DNA of 32,969 nt from Rhodospirillaceae bacterium (GTDB lineage Bacteria > Pseudomonadota > Alphaproteobacteria > Rhodospirillales > Magnetospirillaceae), in assembly GCA_031290545.1 (NCBI GenBank), contig JAITNJ010000043.1, positions 1-32,969 of the forward strand. The letters are read 5' to 3'. Below the pieces are notes generated by a model. The model saw only the letters and a program-made list of their open reading frames with translations. It was not told the DNA's origin and made no database searches. Shown here one piece after another: positions 19,401-30,437 of the stretch (positions are counted from its first letter, which is position 1; each line of letters opens with the position of its first letter). A program made the translations under genes and the position numbers.

Positions 19401-19577
19401 TTTTTCTAACTTGACAGCTAATCTGCCACTAGTAACACTTAGCTTATCTTCAACATAAGAATTTAAAAAAGAAATATTGATCTTTTCTTCTGATAAGAGC
19501 AAAGCTATAAAAAATAAAATTAATAAATTAATTACACCAAGAAGCCATATCAAACCTCTGTTGGTGTTATTTTTCAA
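16452..19577 (-). CDS. AsmA/YhdP-like (DUF3971) envelope protein
   Basis: A 1041-residue protein anchored by one N-terminal hydrophobic segment (about residues 9-28), with the remainder predicted in the periplasm. It has an AsmA-like N-terminal part and a repetitive beta-rich body with many short alternating hydrophobic stretches. The C-terminus resembles YhdP-type ends (GGMIAINYSMSGSLNNPSI, then NPLSSLTPNILKIFF). YhdP/TamB/AsmA proteins are thought to form long hydrophobic-groove bridges moving phospholipids between inner and outer membrane. That role is inferred here from family resemblance. The start is a TTG preceded by GGAG at 10-nt spacing; no ATG lies close by in frame. It is divergent from glnE and convergent with tyrS. 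No lesions were seen. Confidence 0.85.
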   Translation of the reverse strand: MKNNTNRGLIWLLGVINLLILFFIALLLSEEKINISFLNSYVEDKLSVTSGRLAVKLEKIYIAWNRQTWSVDIHAENVHASIGDHDVVVVPELLISMSGESLLHGQITLSKVRLDHPNINLRRDIDKHIQFSIGKSEKISNRVSFFISETLHSLPESLNYLCNAYGQLHDIEVDNADLVIDDEILGIQLHVPKIDLQLSRNQYGISGKVQIKPQLSDEQFKFNVDSFYNIIDQTIQIKVSFDNICPSVLMPSFQFLSGMQFPVNGSIELQYSLEQGLHNVQFDINGGEGTIDTLLGVTWLVKSIDCRGTISDGLNTLNLDEFRVNFGESLLSLSGKLDDINEASRIEVRAFIENLSIDDLKKLWPSNVALNLYTWIVNNISKGRINSAVVNLLAKRKSNQSFMDFSIVSLDGKMLLDCVSLQYLSSMPKVQNIVADAQFDTNKFTIDIKNGDVSNLKIDNGTIVVGKLSDPNKFADIDISLKISGSIGDVLNLIGSKPLSLIQTLGVQSTKVKGDSVTLLNLKFPLIKNLNLSQIKVQAKAQINHLIFPNIILDLDLSGGDFTVFVDSKKLNVSGSALLNGIPANILWRKNLNKKSIFSNRYQITAVLDDDERHNIGFIPKLFQTPFMSGKLPIDVVVTTINENCNDLNIQADLTDVAINLPKLNWKKQRITDGHAAALVHFVDGKLSNISKFSFISGNDLDVSGNGSFENGQLSKLVFNKIKFGRTDIRGKMILKSNNDLNLNISGVSFDGREIILGESFDNQTDSHIMTPSTKRNFQENTNSYNLPSFSINAKLDQVWVSEKDFIKNVTITLVRDHNNWKKILIDGKVESEESLHFENLFSEVNNKNIKITSDNAGSLFKKIGIYKDINDGKLSIIGSYDDSQQSFNGKLTLTDFQLVKSNILMRLLATASITGIFDLLQKKGIFFNTMKTSFNLNNDVLTIKNAKLSGLTLGLTANGQVDFDKNIIKLDGTIIPFNIINNIPSKIPIINLLLVNKDDGGMIAINYSMSGSLNNPSITINPLSSLTPNILKIFFNNMKQ

Positions 19578-19658
19578 TCTTTGTTAACTCCAATTACTAC
19601 TTGACTAACAATCAAGATATGCTTCGTTTAAAAAAATTCAACACTTGGACAATGCTTC

Positions 19659-22598
19659 TTGAATTTAAAATCAGATCGTTTAGCTTATTCTATCGATCCA
19701 ATCATGGTTGGTTATAATCGTAATCATTGGTTGGAAGCAACTATTAATTTAGATAATACCAGCTTAATAAAATTCGTTCAAAGTGTACTTGAAGAACAAC
19801 AATATTGTCATTTTATTGATGCTATTTTTAGCAATAGCCCGTACTTGACTTACTGTTTAATTAATGAAACTGATTTCTTTCGTCATATTCTTAGTGATGA
19901 ACCAAAGCTCTTATTTTCAAAACTTCTAACTAAATTAAAATCAGATATTCAAAAAACTAAAGAAACATCGTCTATTATGACATTACTACGAATTGCCAAG
20001 CGTCGTGTTGCACTACTTATTGGCATAAGTGATCTTTGTAATATTTGGTCATTAGACGATATTACTAAATCTCTATCTAAATTTGCCGATACAACTTTAT
20101 CTTTAGCTATAAGTCATTTGCTATATCAAGCTCATTTGAAAGGTGAAATTATTCTTCCTTATCCAGAAAGCCCAGAATATGCGTGCGGATTAACAATTCT
20201 TGGAATGGGAAAATTAGGAGCTAAAGAATTAAATTACTCTAGCGATATCGACTTAATTATTATTTATGACGAGAGTCTGGTTAATTATTGCGGACGTCGC
20301 TCAATACAAGAATTTTTTGTACGTCTTACAAGAAATCTGATTCATTTATTAGAAGAGCGAACAAATGACGGCTACGTTTTTCGTACTGATCTGCGACTTC
20401 GTCCAGATTTTGGATCAACGCCACTTGCTATTTCACTAGAAGCTGCTGAGATCTATTATGAAGGATTTGGTCAAAACTGGGAACGCGCTGCGATGATCAA
20501 AGTTAGACCTGTTGCCGGAGATATAGATGTTGGTATGAATTTTATTAAGTTCTTAAAACCGTTCATTTGGCGACGTCATTTAGACTTTGCTGCAATTCAG
20601 GACATTCATTCAATAAAACGCCAAATCAATACTTATACAGGAGCTAATCGTATAACTACTGTCGGTCATAATATCAAACTAGGATGTGGTGGAATTCGTG
20701 AAATCGAATTTTTCGTACAGACACAACAACTGATCTGGGGGGGTCGCGAATCTTATTTACAAGAATCACGCACAGTTGATGCTTTACATGCCCTATCTAC
20801 TGCTAATCATATTGACAAAACTGTTGCGGCAGAATTAATCGAAGCATATGAATTTCTACGTCGTCTTGAACATCGTTTACAGATGATTGATGATAAACAA
20901 ACTCAGACTCTACCTGAAAAACCAGAAAAACTGAAATCCTTAGCTGGTTTTTTTGGTTTTGCTAAATTTGAATTATTCACCAGTGAACTAATTCGTATAT
21001 TACGTATGGTTGAATTACATTATGCTAAATTATTCGAAACAGCACCGCCACTATCAATTGGGGGAAATTTGGTATTTACAGGTAGCGAAAATGATCCTGA
21101 AACATTAAAAACCATTGCTAATCTCGGATTCAATCAAGTATCTATAATTTGTTCACAAATTCGTAGTTGGCATCATGGTAGAATAAGTGCAACGCGTAGT
21201 ACACAAGCACGAGAAATATTAACCGAATTAACTCCTGCGCTTCTAGCAGCACTTGCCCGTACATCTAATCCTGACTCATCTTTTCATAGTTTTAACAATT
21301 TTCTTTCGCATCTGCCAATAGGAGTGCCGCTATTCTCGATGTTCTCTGCAAATCTCTATTTGCTAGATCTTATTGTAGAAATTATAGCTGATGCACCACG
21401 TTTGGCTGAATTATTATCAACTAACACATCTTTGTTAGACAACGTATTAATTAATGGACTCTTTGAATCTCTATCATCAAAAACAATTTTAATTGAAGAT
21501 GCTAATCGAATTTTTACTCAAATCGAAGATTATCAAGAAACACTCAAGTTAGCAAGATGTTGGGTTAGCGAACAAAAATTTCATACTGGGCTACAAACGC
21601 TCCATAATTTACTTGATTCACAACAAGCTGGAAAACATTTATCAAATATAGCTGATGCAACGTTAATTGCGTTACAGTCAAGAGTCGAAACTGAATTTAC
21701 ATTACATCATGGTAAATTACCTGGTCGTGGTTTGGCAATCATTGCGATGGGTAAAATGGGTAGTTGTGAAATGACCGTAACTTCTGATCTAGATCTAATT
21801 CTAGTCTATGATTCAGATTGCGAACTCGATTATTCAGATGGCGCAAAACCTTTATCATGTAGCTCATATTATGCCAAATTTACAAAATGGATTATTAATG
21901 CATTAAACACCAAAATCGGACATGATACTCTTTACGAAGTTGATATGCGATTACGCCCATCAGGTAATTCTGGACCAATTGCTACAAGCCTAAAAGCTTT
22001 CTCCAAATATCATGCTAACACCTCTTGGACTTGGGAACATATGGCATTAACTAGAGCTAGAATTATTACTGGTAACAGTTCACTAAAAAATTCAATCACG
22101 AACATTTTTCATCAAATACTTAGAAAGAATCGCGATCCACTTAAATTATTGATTGATGTAGCTGATATGCGACATCGTATTGCTCGTGAACACAAGATCA
22201 ATCATCCTTGGGATGTGAAATATTTTAGAGGTGGTCTAGTAGACATTGAATTCATAGCTCAATATCTACAATTACGTTGGGCTATTAATTATCCATCATT
22301 AATACTTACTAATACAGACGAGATTCTTATTGAATCCGAAAAGATTGGTTTACTGAAGACCAATCAGGCAAAGATATTACAAGATTCGCTTCATATGTGG
22401 TCAACTATACAGCAAATATTAAGACAAGCTATAAACGGTTTTTTCGATGAAGAAACTGCTTCAGAACATTTAAAGGAAATTCTAGCACAACAAACAACTG
22501 GTAGTAGCAATTTCAACGCTCTTCGCATTATTATGAATAAACAAGCTAATCAAGTTCAAAATCTTTATGAACAAATAATTGAAAAATCTATCGTATAA
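19659..22598 (+). CDS. glnE: GlnE, glutamine synthetase adenylyltransferase / deadenylase
   Basis: Bifunctional regulator that adenylylates glutamine synthetase to inactivate it and removes the AMP again, responding to PII and glutamine. Two nucleotidyltransferase domains are visible. The N-terminal deadenylase has GMGKLGAKELNYSSDIDL (about residue 183), then LRLRPDFGSTP. The C-terminal adenylyltransferase has AMGKMGSCEMTVTSDLDL (about residue 695), then DMRLRPSGNSGP. Both metal-binding DxD cores are intact. The 979-residue length is normal. The start is TTG 19659; in-frame codons upstream give no ATG or GTG before a stop at 19629. The gene is separated by 81 bp from the divergent AsmA-like gene. 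Intact GlnE implies that glutamine synthetase and PII control are retained; their genes are outside the window. Confidence 0.95.
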   Translation: MNLKSDRLAYSIDPIMVGYNRNHWLEATINLDNTSLIKFVQSVLEEQQYCHFIDAIFSNSPYLTYCLINETDFFRHILSDEPKLLFSKLLTKLKSDIQKTKETSSIMTLLRIAKRRVALLIGISDLCNIWSLDDITKSLSKFADTTLSLAISHLLYQAHLKGEIILPYPESPEYACGLTILGMGKLGAKELNYSSDIDLIIIYDESLVNYCGRRSIQEFFVRLTRNLIHLLEERTNDGYVFRTDLRLRPDFGSTPLAISLEAAEIYYEGFGQNWERAAMIKVRPVAGDIDVGMNFIKFLKPFIWRRHLDFAAIQDIHSIKRQINTYTGANRITTVGHNIKLGCGGIREIEFFVQTQQLIWGGRESYLQESRTVDALHALSTANHIDKTVAAELIEAYEFLRRLEHRLQMIDDKQTQTLPEKPEKLKSLAGFFGFAKFELFTSELIRILRMVELHYAKLFETAPPLSIGGNLVFTGSENDPETLKTIANLGFNQVSIICSQIRSWHHGRISATRSTQAREILTELTPALLAALARTSNPDSSFHSFNNFLSHLPIGVPLFSMFSANLYLLDLIVEIIADAPRLAELLSTNTSLLDNVLINGLFESLSSKTILIEDANRIFTQIEDYQETLKLARCWVSEQKFHTGLQTLHNLLDSQQAGKHLSNIADATLIALQSRVETEFTLHHGKLPGRGLAIIAMGKMGSCEMTVTSDLDLILVYDSDCELDYSDGAKPLSCSSYYAKFTKWIINALNTKIGHDTLYEVDMRLRPSGNSGPIATSLKAFSKYHANTSWTWEHMALTRARIITGNSSLKNSITNIFHQILRKNRDPLKLLIDVADMRHRIAREHKINHPWDVKYFRGGLVDIEFIAQYLQLRWAINYPSLILTNTDEILIESEKIGLLKTNQAKILQDSLHMWSTIQQILRQAINGFFDEETASEHLKEILAQQTTGSSNFNALRIIMNKQANQVQNLYEQIIEKSIV

Positions 22599-22638
22599 TA
22601 CAATAATTTTTAATTATGAGCACTAAAATTATAAATTT

Positions 22639-22665
22639 GATATAAAAAGTCGTACGGTTTATATC
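22639..22665. terminator. Possible hairpin downstream of glnE
   Basis: GATATAAA (22639-22646) pairs with TTTATATC (22658-22665) around an 11-nt loop containing CGTACG. It lies 41 bp past the glnE stop and is followed by ATTTT. The stem is AT-rich. It may terminate glnE. The rest of the 259-bp gap to the next gene shows no gene. Confidence 0.3.
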
Positions 22666-22857
22666 ATTTTAAGCAGTTTTAGAATTTAATTAAAATCAAA
22701 TATTTCATGTTTGTAGTAACATTAATTACAAATATTGTTTTCACAAATTTATTACTTGTTTGAATTATTTTGATATATCTTAATATTAGATAATTTCATG
22801 AAAATTATTGTTACTTTCATAATTTACCTATCACATAAAATCCAAATAGGAGTTAGC

Positions 22858-23493
22858 GTGTTTCGTTTTTTTTCAACTCTTATTGTAATTATTAGCTTCA
22901 ATTGCATCAAATTAAATGAGGTAATTGCAAATCCAATTGCAATTATCGAATTGTTAGATGCTAATGTCGATTATATGGCAAATTTTTATATTAATTATGA
23001 TAAAGACAGCTTTTATGGATCAATAATTCACACTCCTGGATGTGAAAAACGAGATTTCAAAGTTTTTACAGAACAACAAATTCTATTGTTACGTCGTGAT
23101 ATTGATCAAGTTGCAATTTTATGGCCAGACCGAAAATGTTATGTAAAAACTAAGTTTAGTTCATTAATCAATATAATTAGTGGCTTTAGTAATATTATGA
23201 TTAATCGAACTGCCGAGAAAAAGGAAAAAATATCAGGAGAAAATACTACTCGCTATCGAGTTTCTATTAAAAGTGCTAGTGGTAGTTGTAATTTTCATGG
23301 AAACATGTGGTTTACAAATGATAATGTATTAATAAAATTGGCAGGAAAAATTACGATTAAAAATAAACAAATTCCAATTGAAACCGGAATTTTCAATTTT
23401 TTACGAGTCAAGACCGATAGTTCAGTATTTGAATTACCACATGGATATATGCATATTCCATTAGACATTACCAAGCTATTTCACTTGCACTAA
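22858..23493 (+). CDS. Secreted LolA/DUF4412-like protein of unknown role
   Basis: Not firmly recognised. From the GTG at 22858 the product is 211 residues, with an N-terminal hydrophobic stretch (FRFFSTLIVIISF) consistent with a signal peptide leading to VIANPIA. The mature part has the pattern FYGSIIHTPGCEKRDFK, then LLLRRDIDQVAILWPDRKCYV and TTRYRVSI. This resembles a group of periplasmic proteins with a LolA-like beta fold (DUF4412-type), in which a short lipid- or metal-associated chain is suspected but not proven. The track uses ATG 22798, which has no ribosome binding site. GTG 22858 follows AGGAG at 6-nt spacing and is preferred. It converges on gyrB with a 13-bp gap. Function remains open. 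Confidence 0.65.
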   Translation: MFRFFSTLIVIISFNCIKLNEVIANPIAIIELLDANVDYMANFYINYDKDSFYGSIIHTPGCEKRDFKVFTEQQILLLRRDIDQVAILWPDRKCYVKTKFSSLINIISGFSNIMINRTAEKKEKISGENTTRYRVSIKSASGSCNFHGNMWFTNDNVLIKLAGKITIKNKQIPIETGIFNFLRVKTDSSVFELPHGYMHIPLDITKLFHLH

Positions 23494-23506
23494 ATCTGAT
23501 TTTATT

Positions 23507-25942
<2,436 letters not shown>

Positions 25943-26025
25943 TTATAAATATTCCTCAATTATTCTTAACGTAATTGCTTTTTAAAAACCAATTATAAAA
26001 CAAAACATGTCTGTTCTATAATAAT

Positions 26026-27186
26026 TTATTGTCTTTTTACTACTGCATCATTAACATGAAAAAATTGACCTCGTTCACCTAATTCTGCAAATAAGGAATC
26101 GTCGGTTCCTGTTAACCAACTTTGTATACCAAGTTCACAAAGTTGGTTAAATAAAGCTATTCTACGGCACTTATCTAAATGTGCCGTAATTTCATCTAAT
26201 AATAGAATAGGCGACATACCTCTAATAACTGCTTGAATTTTTGCTTGTCCAAGTACTATAGCAATCAAAATTGCTTTTTGTTCGCCAGTAGAGCATTGTT
26301 CTGCCGGTTGATTCTTTGAACCGTAGTATACTAACATATCACTACGATGTGTTCCAATTGTAGCACCGCCGTTTTCTGCATCAGTTCGTCGTGTAGTAGA
26401 AAGAGCATCGCATAATTTAACTTCAGCAGCAGTTATATCTAGCGAGTCTAAACTGTTTTCAACACTACCTACCACATTCAATCGCACAGATGGGAAAGGT
26501 CCGTTTTCATTAGCACACACTTGATTCAAATACTTAACAGTGCGCTTACGTGCAATTGCTATCATTACACCATTATAAGACATTCTCTTTTCTAAAACAC
26601 TTATCCACATTGGATCATAACGTCCAGTCTTTAACAATCGTGATCGTTCTTGTAGGCTATATTCATAATCAGAAGCACACTTCGCATGAGCTGGATTTAT
26701 ACCCAAGACCAAACGATCGAGAAAGCGTCTTCTACCTGCAGTTCCATCACTGAACAAACGATCCATTGTTGGCGTTAACCAAATTGCGCTTATTACTTCT
26801 GATAACATTGATTGAGATCGAATTTTCTGTCCATCAATTTGTACCAACCGCCGTTCTGATCCAACTTTGCGTCCAGTTCCAATCTCTATGATCTTCGAAA
26901 TTTCAGACGAATTACTTTTTGACAGTTCTAATCGAGCTGTTATTATCCATGAGGCCATGTTTCCAGCCTCTTGTCTTGTTACATCTTCCAATCGCGCTCT
27001 TCTTAAACCACGACCAGGTACCAAAAACGATAGAGCCTCTAAAATATTGGTCTTTCCAGCCCCATTAGCTCCAGTTAACACAACAGGACGAGGATCTATT
27101 TCTAAATTAAGAGATGTATAGCAACGAAAATTATTGAGATTAAGACGAACAACAGCTTGCCAAGTTGTCTCTTTTAATTGAATCAC
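26026..27186 (-). CDS. recF: RecF, DNA gap-repair and replication-restart protein
   Basis: SMC/ABC-like ATPase that binds gapped DNA and helps RecO/RecR load RecA. The Walker A motif is GANGAGKTN (residues 39-47). The ABC-type signature region is CSTGEQKAILIAIVLGQA and Walker B is ILLLDEITAHLD, all intact. The 386-residue length is ordinary. The GTG start at 27186 overlaps the dnaN stop in a GTGA, implying translational coupling. Retention of recF fits the presence of lexA nearby: a DNA-repair and SOS capacity is still encoded. The sequence does not show whether recO, recR and recA are present. Confidence 0.96.
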   Translation of the reverse strand: MIQLKETTWQAVVRLNLNNFRCYTSLNLEIDPRPVVLTGANGAGKTNILEALSFLVPGRGLRRARLEDVTRQEAGNMASWIITARLELSKSNSSEISKIIEIGTGRKVGSERRLVQIDGQKIRSQSMLSEVISAIWLTPTMDRLFSDGTAGRRRFLDRLVLGINPAHAKCASDYEYSLQERSRLLKTGRYDPMWISVLEKRMSYNGVMIAIARKRTVKYLNQVCANENGPFPSVRLNVVGSVENSLDSLDITAAEVKLCDALSTTRRTDAENGGATIGTHRSDMLVYYGSKNQPAEQCSTGEQKAILIAIVLGQAKIQAVIRGMSPILLLDEITAHLDKCRRIALFNQLCELGIQSWLTGTDDSLFAELGERGQFFHVNDAVVKRQ

Positions 27187-28352
27187 CGCTCAGAACGTAG
27201 TGTTGTAGGCATTAATACATAGCTATAATTAACTTCTTTATCCCCTTTAATAAGGACTTGGTTTGTTTCATTAGCCAAAATTAACTGAGCATTATCACCA
27301 TCTATTTGCTCTAAAATTTCTATTAAATATCGTGAATTAAAACCTATTTTCATAGGATTATCTTTATAAGAAGATTTTAAATAACCACTACCTTCATGAT
27401 TAGCTACTAAATCTCTCATAAGAAGATCACATTTATCATTAGAGATTGTCAATTCGATTTGACATGACCTATCGTTAGAAACTGATGAAAGCATATCGAT
27501 CTTTTTCAAAAGATCTTTTCGATTAATATTAAGAACTCTACTATTGTTTTTTGGAATCACTCGTTCGTAATCTGGGAAAGTGCCATCAATTAATTTTGAT
27601 GTCATTAAGACGTCATTGAAGGCAAAACGTATTATTTTTTCTGAAAGCGAGATCGTAACATTCTGCGGTTCATTAGATTCAATGTCGATTATTTTTTTTA
27701 ATTCAATTACAGTTTTACGTGGAATTATAACACCTGGAAAATTAGATAATGATCCTTCTGACTCAAGAAAAGTTAAGTTATAAGATGGCAGTTTAGCAAA
27801 AGCTAGACGATGACCATCAGTAGCAACAGCGCAAAGAACTGATCCATCATCACCTGATTTAACATGTAAATAAATTCCGTTTAAATAATAACGTGTTTCT
27901 TCATTTAAAATAGCAATACGTGTCTTGTCAATTAACCATTTTAGATTTTTTTGGTTAAGAACAAAACTATATGACAGACTATCGCTAGATATTGTTGGAT
28001 AATCAGAGCTCGGTAACGAACTTAGTGTGAAACAATAATCACCGGATCTTAGAACAAACTTATCACTATCATTACTCTGTTCGATCTCGATTTGAGATCC
28101 ATTTGGTAATTTCCTAATAATATCATAGAGAATGTGTACAGGCACAGTAGTAGATCCTGATTGTTCAACATCAGCACTAGCCCTCTCAATGATATCAATA
28201 ACCATATCTGTAGCGCTCAAATCAATCCAACCTTCTTCATGACTCTCAATTTTGATATTGGATAGAATTGGAACTGTATTTCTTCGTTCAATTACACTCT
28301 GAACACGACTTAGTGAGTTAAATAGTGCAGTTCGTTCAATAATTAATTTCAT
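27183..28352 (-). CDS. dnaN: DnaN, DNA polymerase III sliding clamp (beta subunit)
   Basis: Ring-shaped processivity clamp that holds polymerase III on DNA. The N-terminus MKLIIERTALFNSLSRVQSV and the downstream RRNTVPILSNI are family signatures. The C-terminus ends in LMPTTLRSER, a variant of the LMPMRL-type beta-clamp end. The track uses a GTG 10 codons upstream, but ATG 28352 aligns with the usual DnaN N-terminus and gives 389 residues. It lies after dnaA, from which it is separated by 193 bp, so it may have its own promoter, and it overlaps recF by 4 bp. Confidence 0.96.
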   Translation of the reverse strand: MKLIIERTALFNSLSRVQSVIERRNTVPILSNIKIESHEEGWIDLSATDMVIDIIERASADVEQSGSTTVPVHILYDIIRKLPNGSQIEIEQSNDSDKFVLRSGDYCFTLSSLPSSDYPTISSDSLSYSFVLNQKNLKWLIDKTRIAILNEETRYYLNGIYLHVKSGDDGSVLCAVATDGHRLAFAKLPSYNLTFLESEGSLSNFPGVIIPRKTVIELKKIIDIESNEPQNVTISLSEKIIRFAFNDVLMTSKLIDGTFPDYERVIPKNNSRVLNINRKDLLKKIDMLSSVSNDRSCQIELTISNDKCDLLMRDLVANHEGSGYLKSSYKDNPMKIGFNSRYLIEILEQIDGDNAQLILANETNQVLIKGDKEVNYSYVLMPTTLRSER

Positions 28353-28545
28353 GACATCGCTCACTTGTGAATGACTATTCACTATTTTTTATCATCAGAT
28401 AAATGATAAATGCTCAATCAATAAGAAATCTCTGACTCATTCTCAGAAGAATTGTACACTATCAAATTAGATCTTGAAAGCTATTTTGTTTTCATTACGC
28501 TATATCATGATAATCATTACATTAATTAATAATTACTTGTTTTTA

Positions 28546-29925
28546 TTAAGTCTCTAAAACCCGCTTGAGTAGCTCAACATCTTCGTCGAAACTAGAATCA
28601 GCAACACGTAACTCTTCTACTTTTTTTACAGCATACATAACGGTTGTATGATCACGACCACCAAATTTACGTCCAATTTCCGGTAATGAATATGATGTTA
28701 ACTGTTTAGTCAAATACATAGCGATTTGACGTGGTCGAACGACCTGCCTAGCACGACGAGAAGAATATAAATCCGTTAAACTAACATTAAAATGTGAAGC
28801 TACTTTTTTCTGAATTTCTTCTATAGTAATACGCCTATCATCTGTAGATTGTAATAGATCGCGTAACACCTCCTGAGTAGACTCCAAAGTGATATTACTA
28901 CCAACAAACTGTGTATGAGCACTTACTCGATTTATAGCGCCTTCCAATTCACGAACATTAGAAGTAATCTTGTAGGCAAGAAATTCTGATACATTTCTCG
29001 GAATTTTAATTCCTAGCTGTTCGGCCTTAGCATCAATAATGCCTAAACGTAATTCATAAGTAGTTGCTTGAATATCAGCAACCAATCCCCCGCCTAAACG
29101 TGAACGTAATCGATCATTCATACTTTTTAAGGATGATGGTGATCTATCTGCTGAAATAATAACTTGACTACCATGATCAATCAATGAATTAAATGTATGA
29201 AAAAATTCTTCTTGAGTCGATCCTTTGCCACTCATGAATTGAACATCGTCAATCATCAAAACGTCAACAGATCTAAGTTGCTTCTTGAATGCCAAAGTAT
29301 CTTTAAAACATAATGCTCGAACAAAATTATACATAAATCCCTCAGCTGAAAGATAAACAACAGATCGATTAGGATTACATTCACGGATATTCCATGCCAT
29401 AGCATGTAGCAGATGCGTCTTTCCTAAACCAACTCCACCATAAAGAAATAATGGATTTGAAGAAGAAATCGTAGAAACAGCACTACCTACACCAATATGT
29501 CTTGCCGCTGCATAGGCAAATTCATTTGGTTTATCGACAACAAAATTGTCAAACGTGTAGCGATGATCTAAGGCAGAGCCAATTTTTTCGTTAGTGCATT
29601 CTCGATCTACTGTAGCAGCAGTGGTAGTAATATTATTTGAAGAAATTTGCAAATTTTCAGTAGCCTGTGGAATCGTAATTTCAACATCGTCAATCGTTCC
29701 ATTTTCCCGCACCCATATTGTGTAAATGTATTTTTTATAATGAGTAATTATCCAATCTCTCATAAAACGAGTTGGTGCGCATAAACATACTTGTCTGTCA
29801 CGAATTCCGATCAACGTAAGTGAACTAAGCCAATTTTTAAAAACAACTTCACCACATTCATTTCGTAACTGATTACGGATACGACTCCATTGTATATCAA
29901 TACTATCTTTGATCGAATTATTCAT
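28546..29925 (-). CDS. dnaA: DnaA, chromosomal replication initiator
   Basis: Origin-binding AAA+ initiator that melts oriC and helps load helicase. Domain I begins QWSRIRNQLRNECGEVVFKNWLSSL. Walker A is GGVGLGKTHLL, Walker B is VLMIDDVQF, and the DNA-binding domain IV has RPRQIAMYLTKQLTSYSLPEIG and GGRDHTTVMYAVKKV. All are complete. The track start 29949 is a TTG. ATG 29925, with GAGAG at 5-nt spacing, is preferred and gives 459 residues. The linker (domain II) is short, with a TTTAATV-type stretch. Keeping an intact dnaA contrasts with some extreme insect symbionts that have lost it. It is first in dnaA-dnaN-recF-gyrB. Confidence 0.96.
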   Translation of the reverse strand: MNNSIKDSIDIQWSRIRNQLRNECGEVVFKNWLSSLTLIGIRDRQVCLCAPTRFMRDWIITHYKKYIYTIWVRENGTIDDVEITIPQATENLQISSNNITTTAATVDRECTNEKIGSALDHRYTFDNFVVDKPNEFAYAAARHIGVGSAVSTISSSNPLFLYGGVGLGKTHLLHAMAWNIRECNPNRSVVYLSAEGFMYNFVRALCFKDTLAFKKQLRSVDVLMIDDVQFMSGKGSTQEEFFHTFNSLIDHGSQVIISADRSPSSLKSMNDRLRSRLGGGLVADIQATTYELRLGIIDAKAEQLGIKIPRNVSEFLAYKITSNVRELEGAINRVSAHTQFVGSNITLESTQEVLRDLLQSTDDRRITIEEIQKKVASHFNVSLTDLYSSRRARQVVRPRQIAMYLTKQLTSYSLPEIGRKFGGRDHTTVMYAVKKVEELRVADSSFDEDVELLKRVLET

Positions 29926-30437
29926 TTTGCTCTCTTTGACTAAAGTCAAATTTCAATTTAATAATCTTGTAATATAAATACGCAAGTATTCGTCTCGTCA
30001 TTTTCGATCAACTAGCAGTACATTCATGGCTAATTTTCATTGTTTTTATCTAAATTTGAAATTACTTCATTTTAAGTAAAAATGATTTAATAATAAGTAT
30101 TATTAATATATATATTTAAATAGTGTATAATATTACTATACTTGAACAATATATGGCCATGTATACTTTTAAAGTATTACTTGATTTATGTTAAATTATT
30201 CTACGATTCTCATATTTAATAAATTATGATGTTAATTTAATACTTTAATTCCTAATAAATTTCACTTTTAAACATAAATGATTTAAACACTGTTTTGTTT
30301 CTAATTACAATAGATCGAATAGGGAACAAAAAAAATTAATGTCTTGACATTAATTTTTATTAGTATGTCTCTAGATCTCTAGAATAAAGATCTGATATAG
30401 GATATATTATTTATAGTTTAGTTATAAAAAACAAATT
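29926..30437. other. AT-rich region upstream of dnaA: promoter, possible origin
   Basis: About 510 bp without a gene, between dnaA (minus) and tRNA-Arg (plus). It is extremely AT-rich, especially near 30090-30130 (TAATAATAAGTATTATTAATA), which would suit an unwinding element. One near-match to a DnaA box is present, AGTGTATAA at 30122-30130 (8 of 9 to TTATNCACA in reverse). A cluster of boxes, expected of an origin, is not seen. Inverted repeats TTAAAGTATT / AATACTTTAA (30169 and 30239) and a 28-bp terminator-like hairpin (separate entry) are present. Promoters for dnaA and tRNA-Arg must lie here, but I cannot fix them confidently. Confidence 0.5.
30331..30358. terminator. 13-bp perfect stem with poly-A/poly-T flanks
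   Basis: AAAAATTAATGTC-tt-GACATTAATTTTT is a perfect 13-bp inverted repeat flanked by A residues on the left and T residues on the right, the layout of a bidirectional intrinsic terminator. No annotated gene ends here: dnaA is transcribed away from it on the left and tRNA-Arg begins to its right. It may terminate an unannotated plus-strand transcript, insulate tRNA-Arg, or be a remnant of a lost gene. TTGACA within it also resembles a -35 box. Confidence 0.5.
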
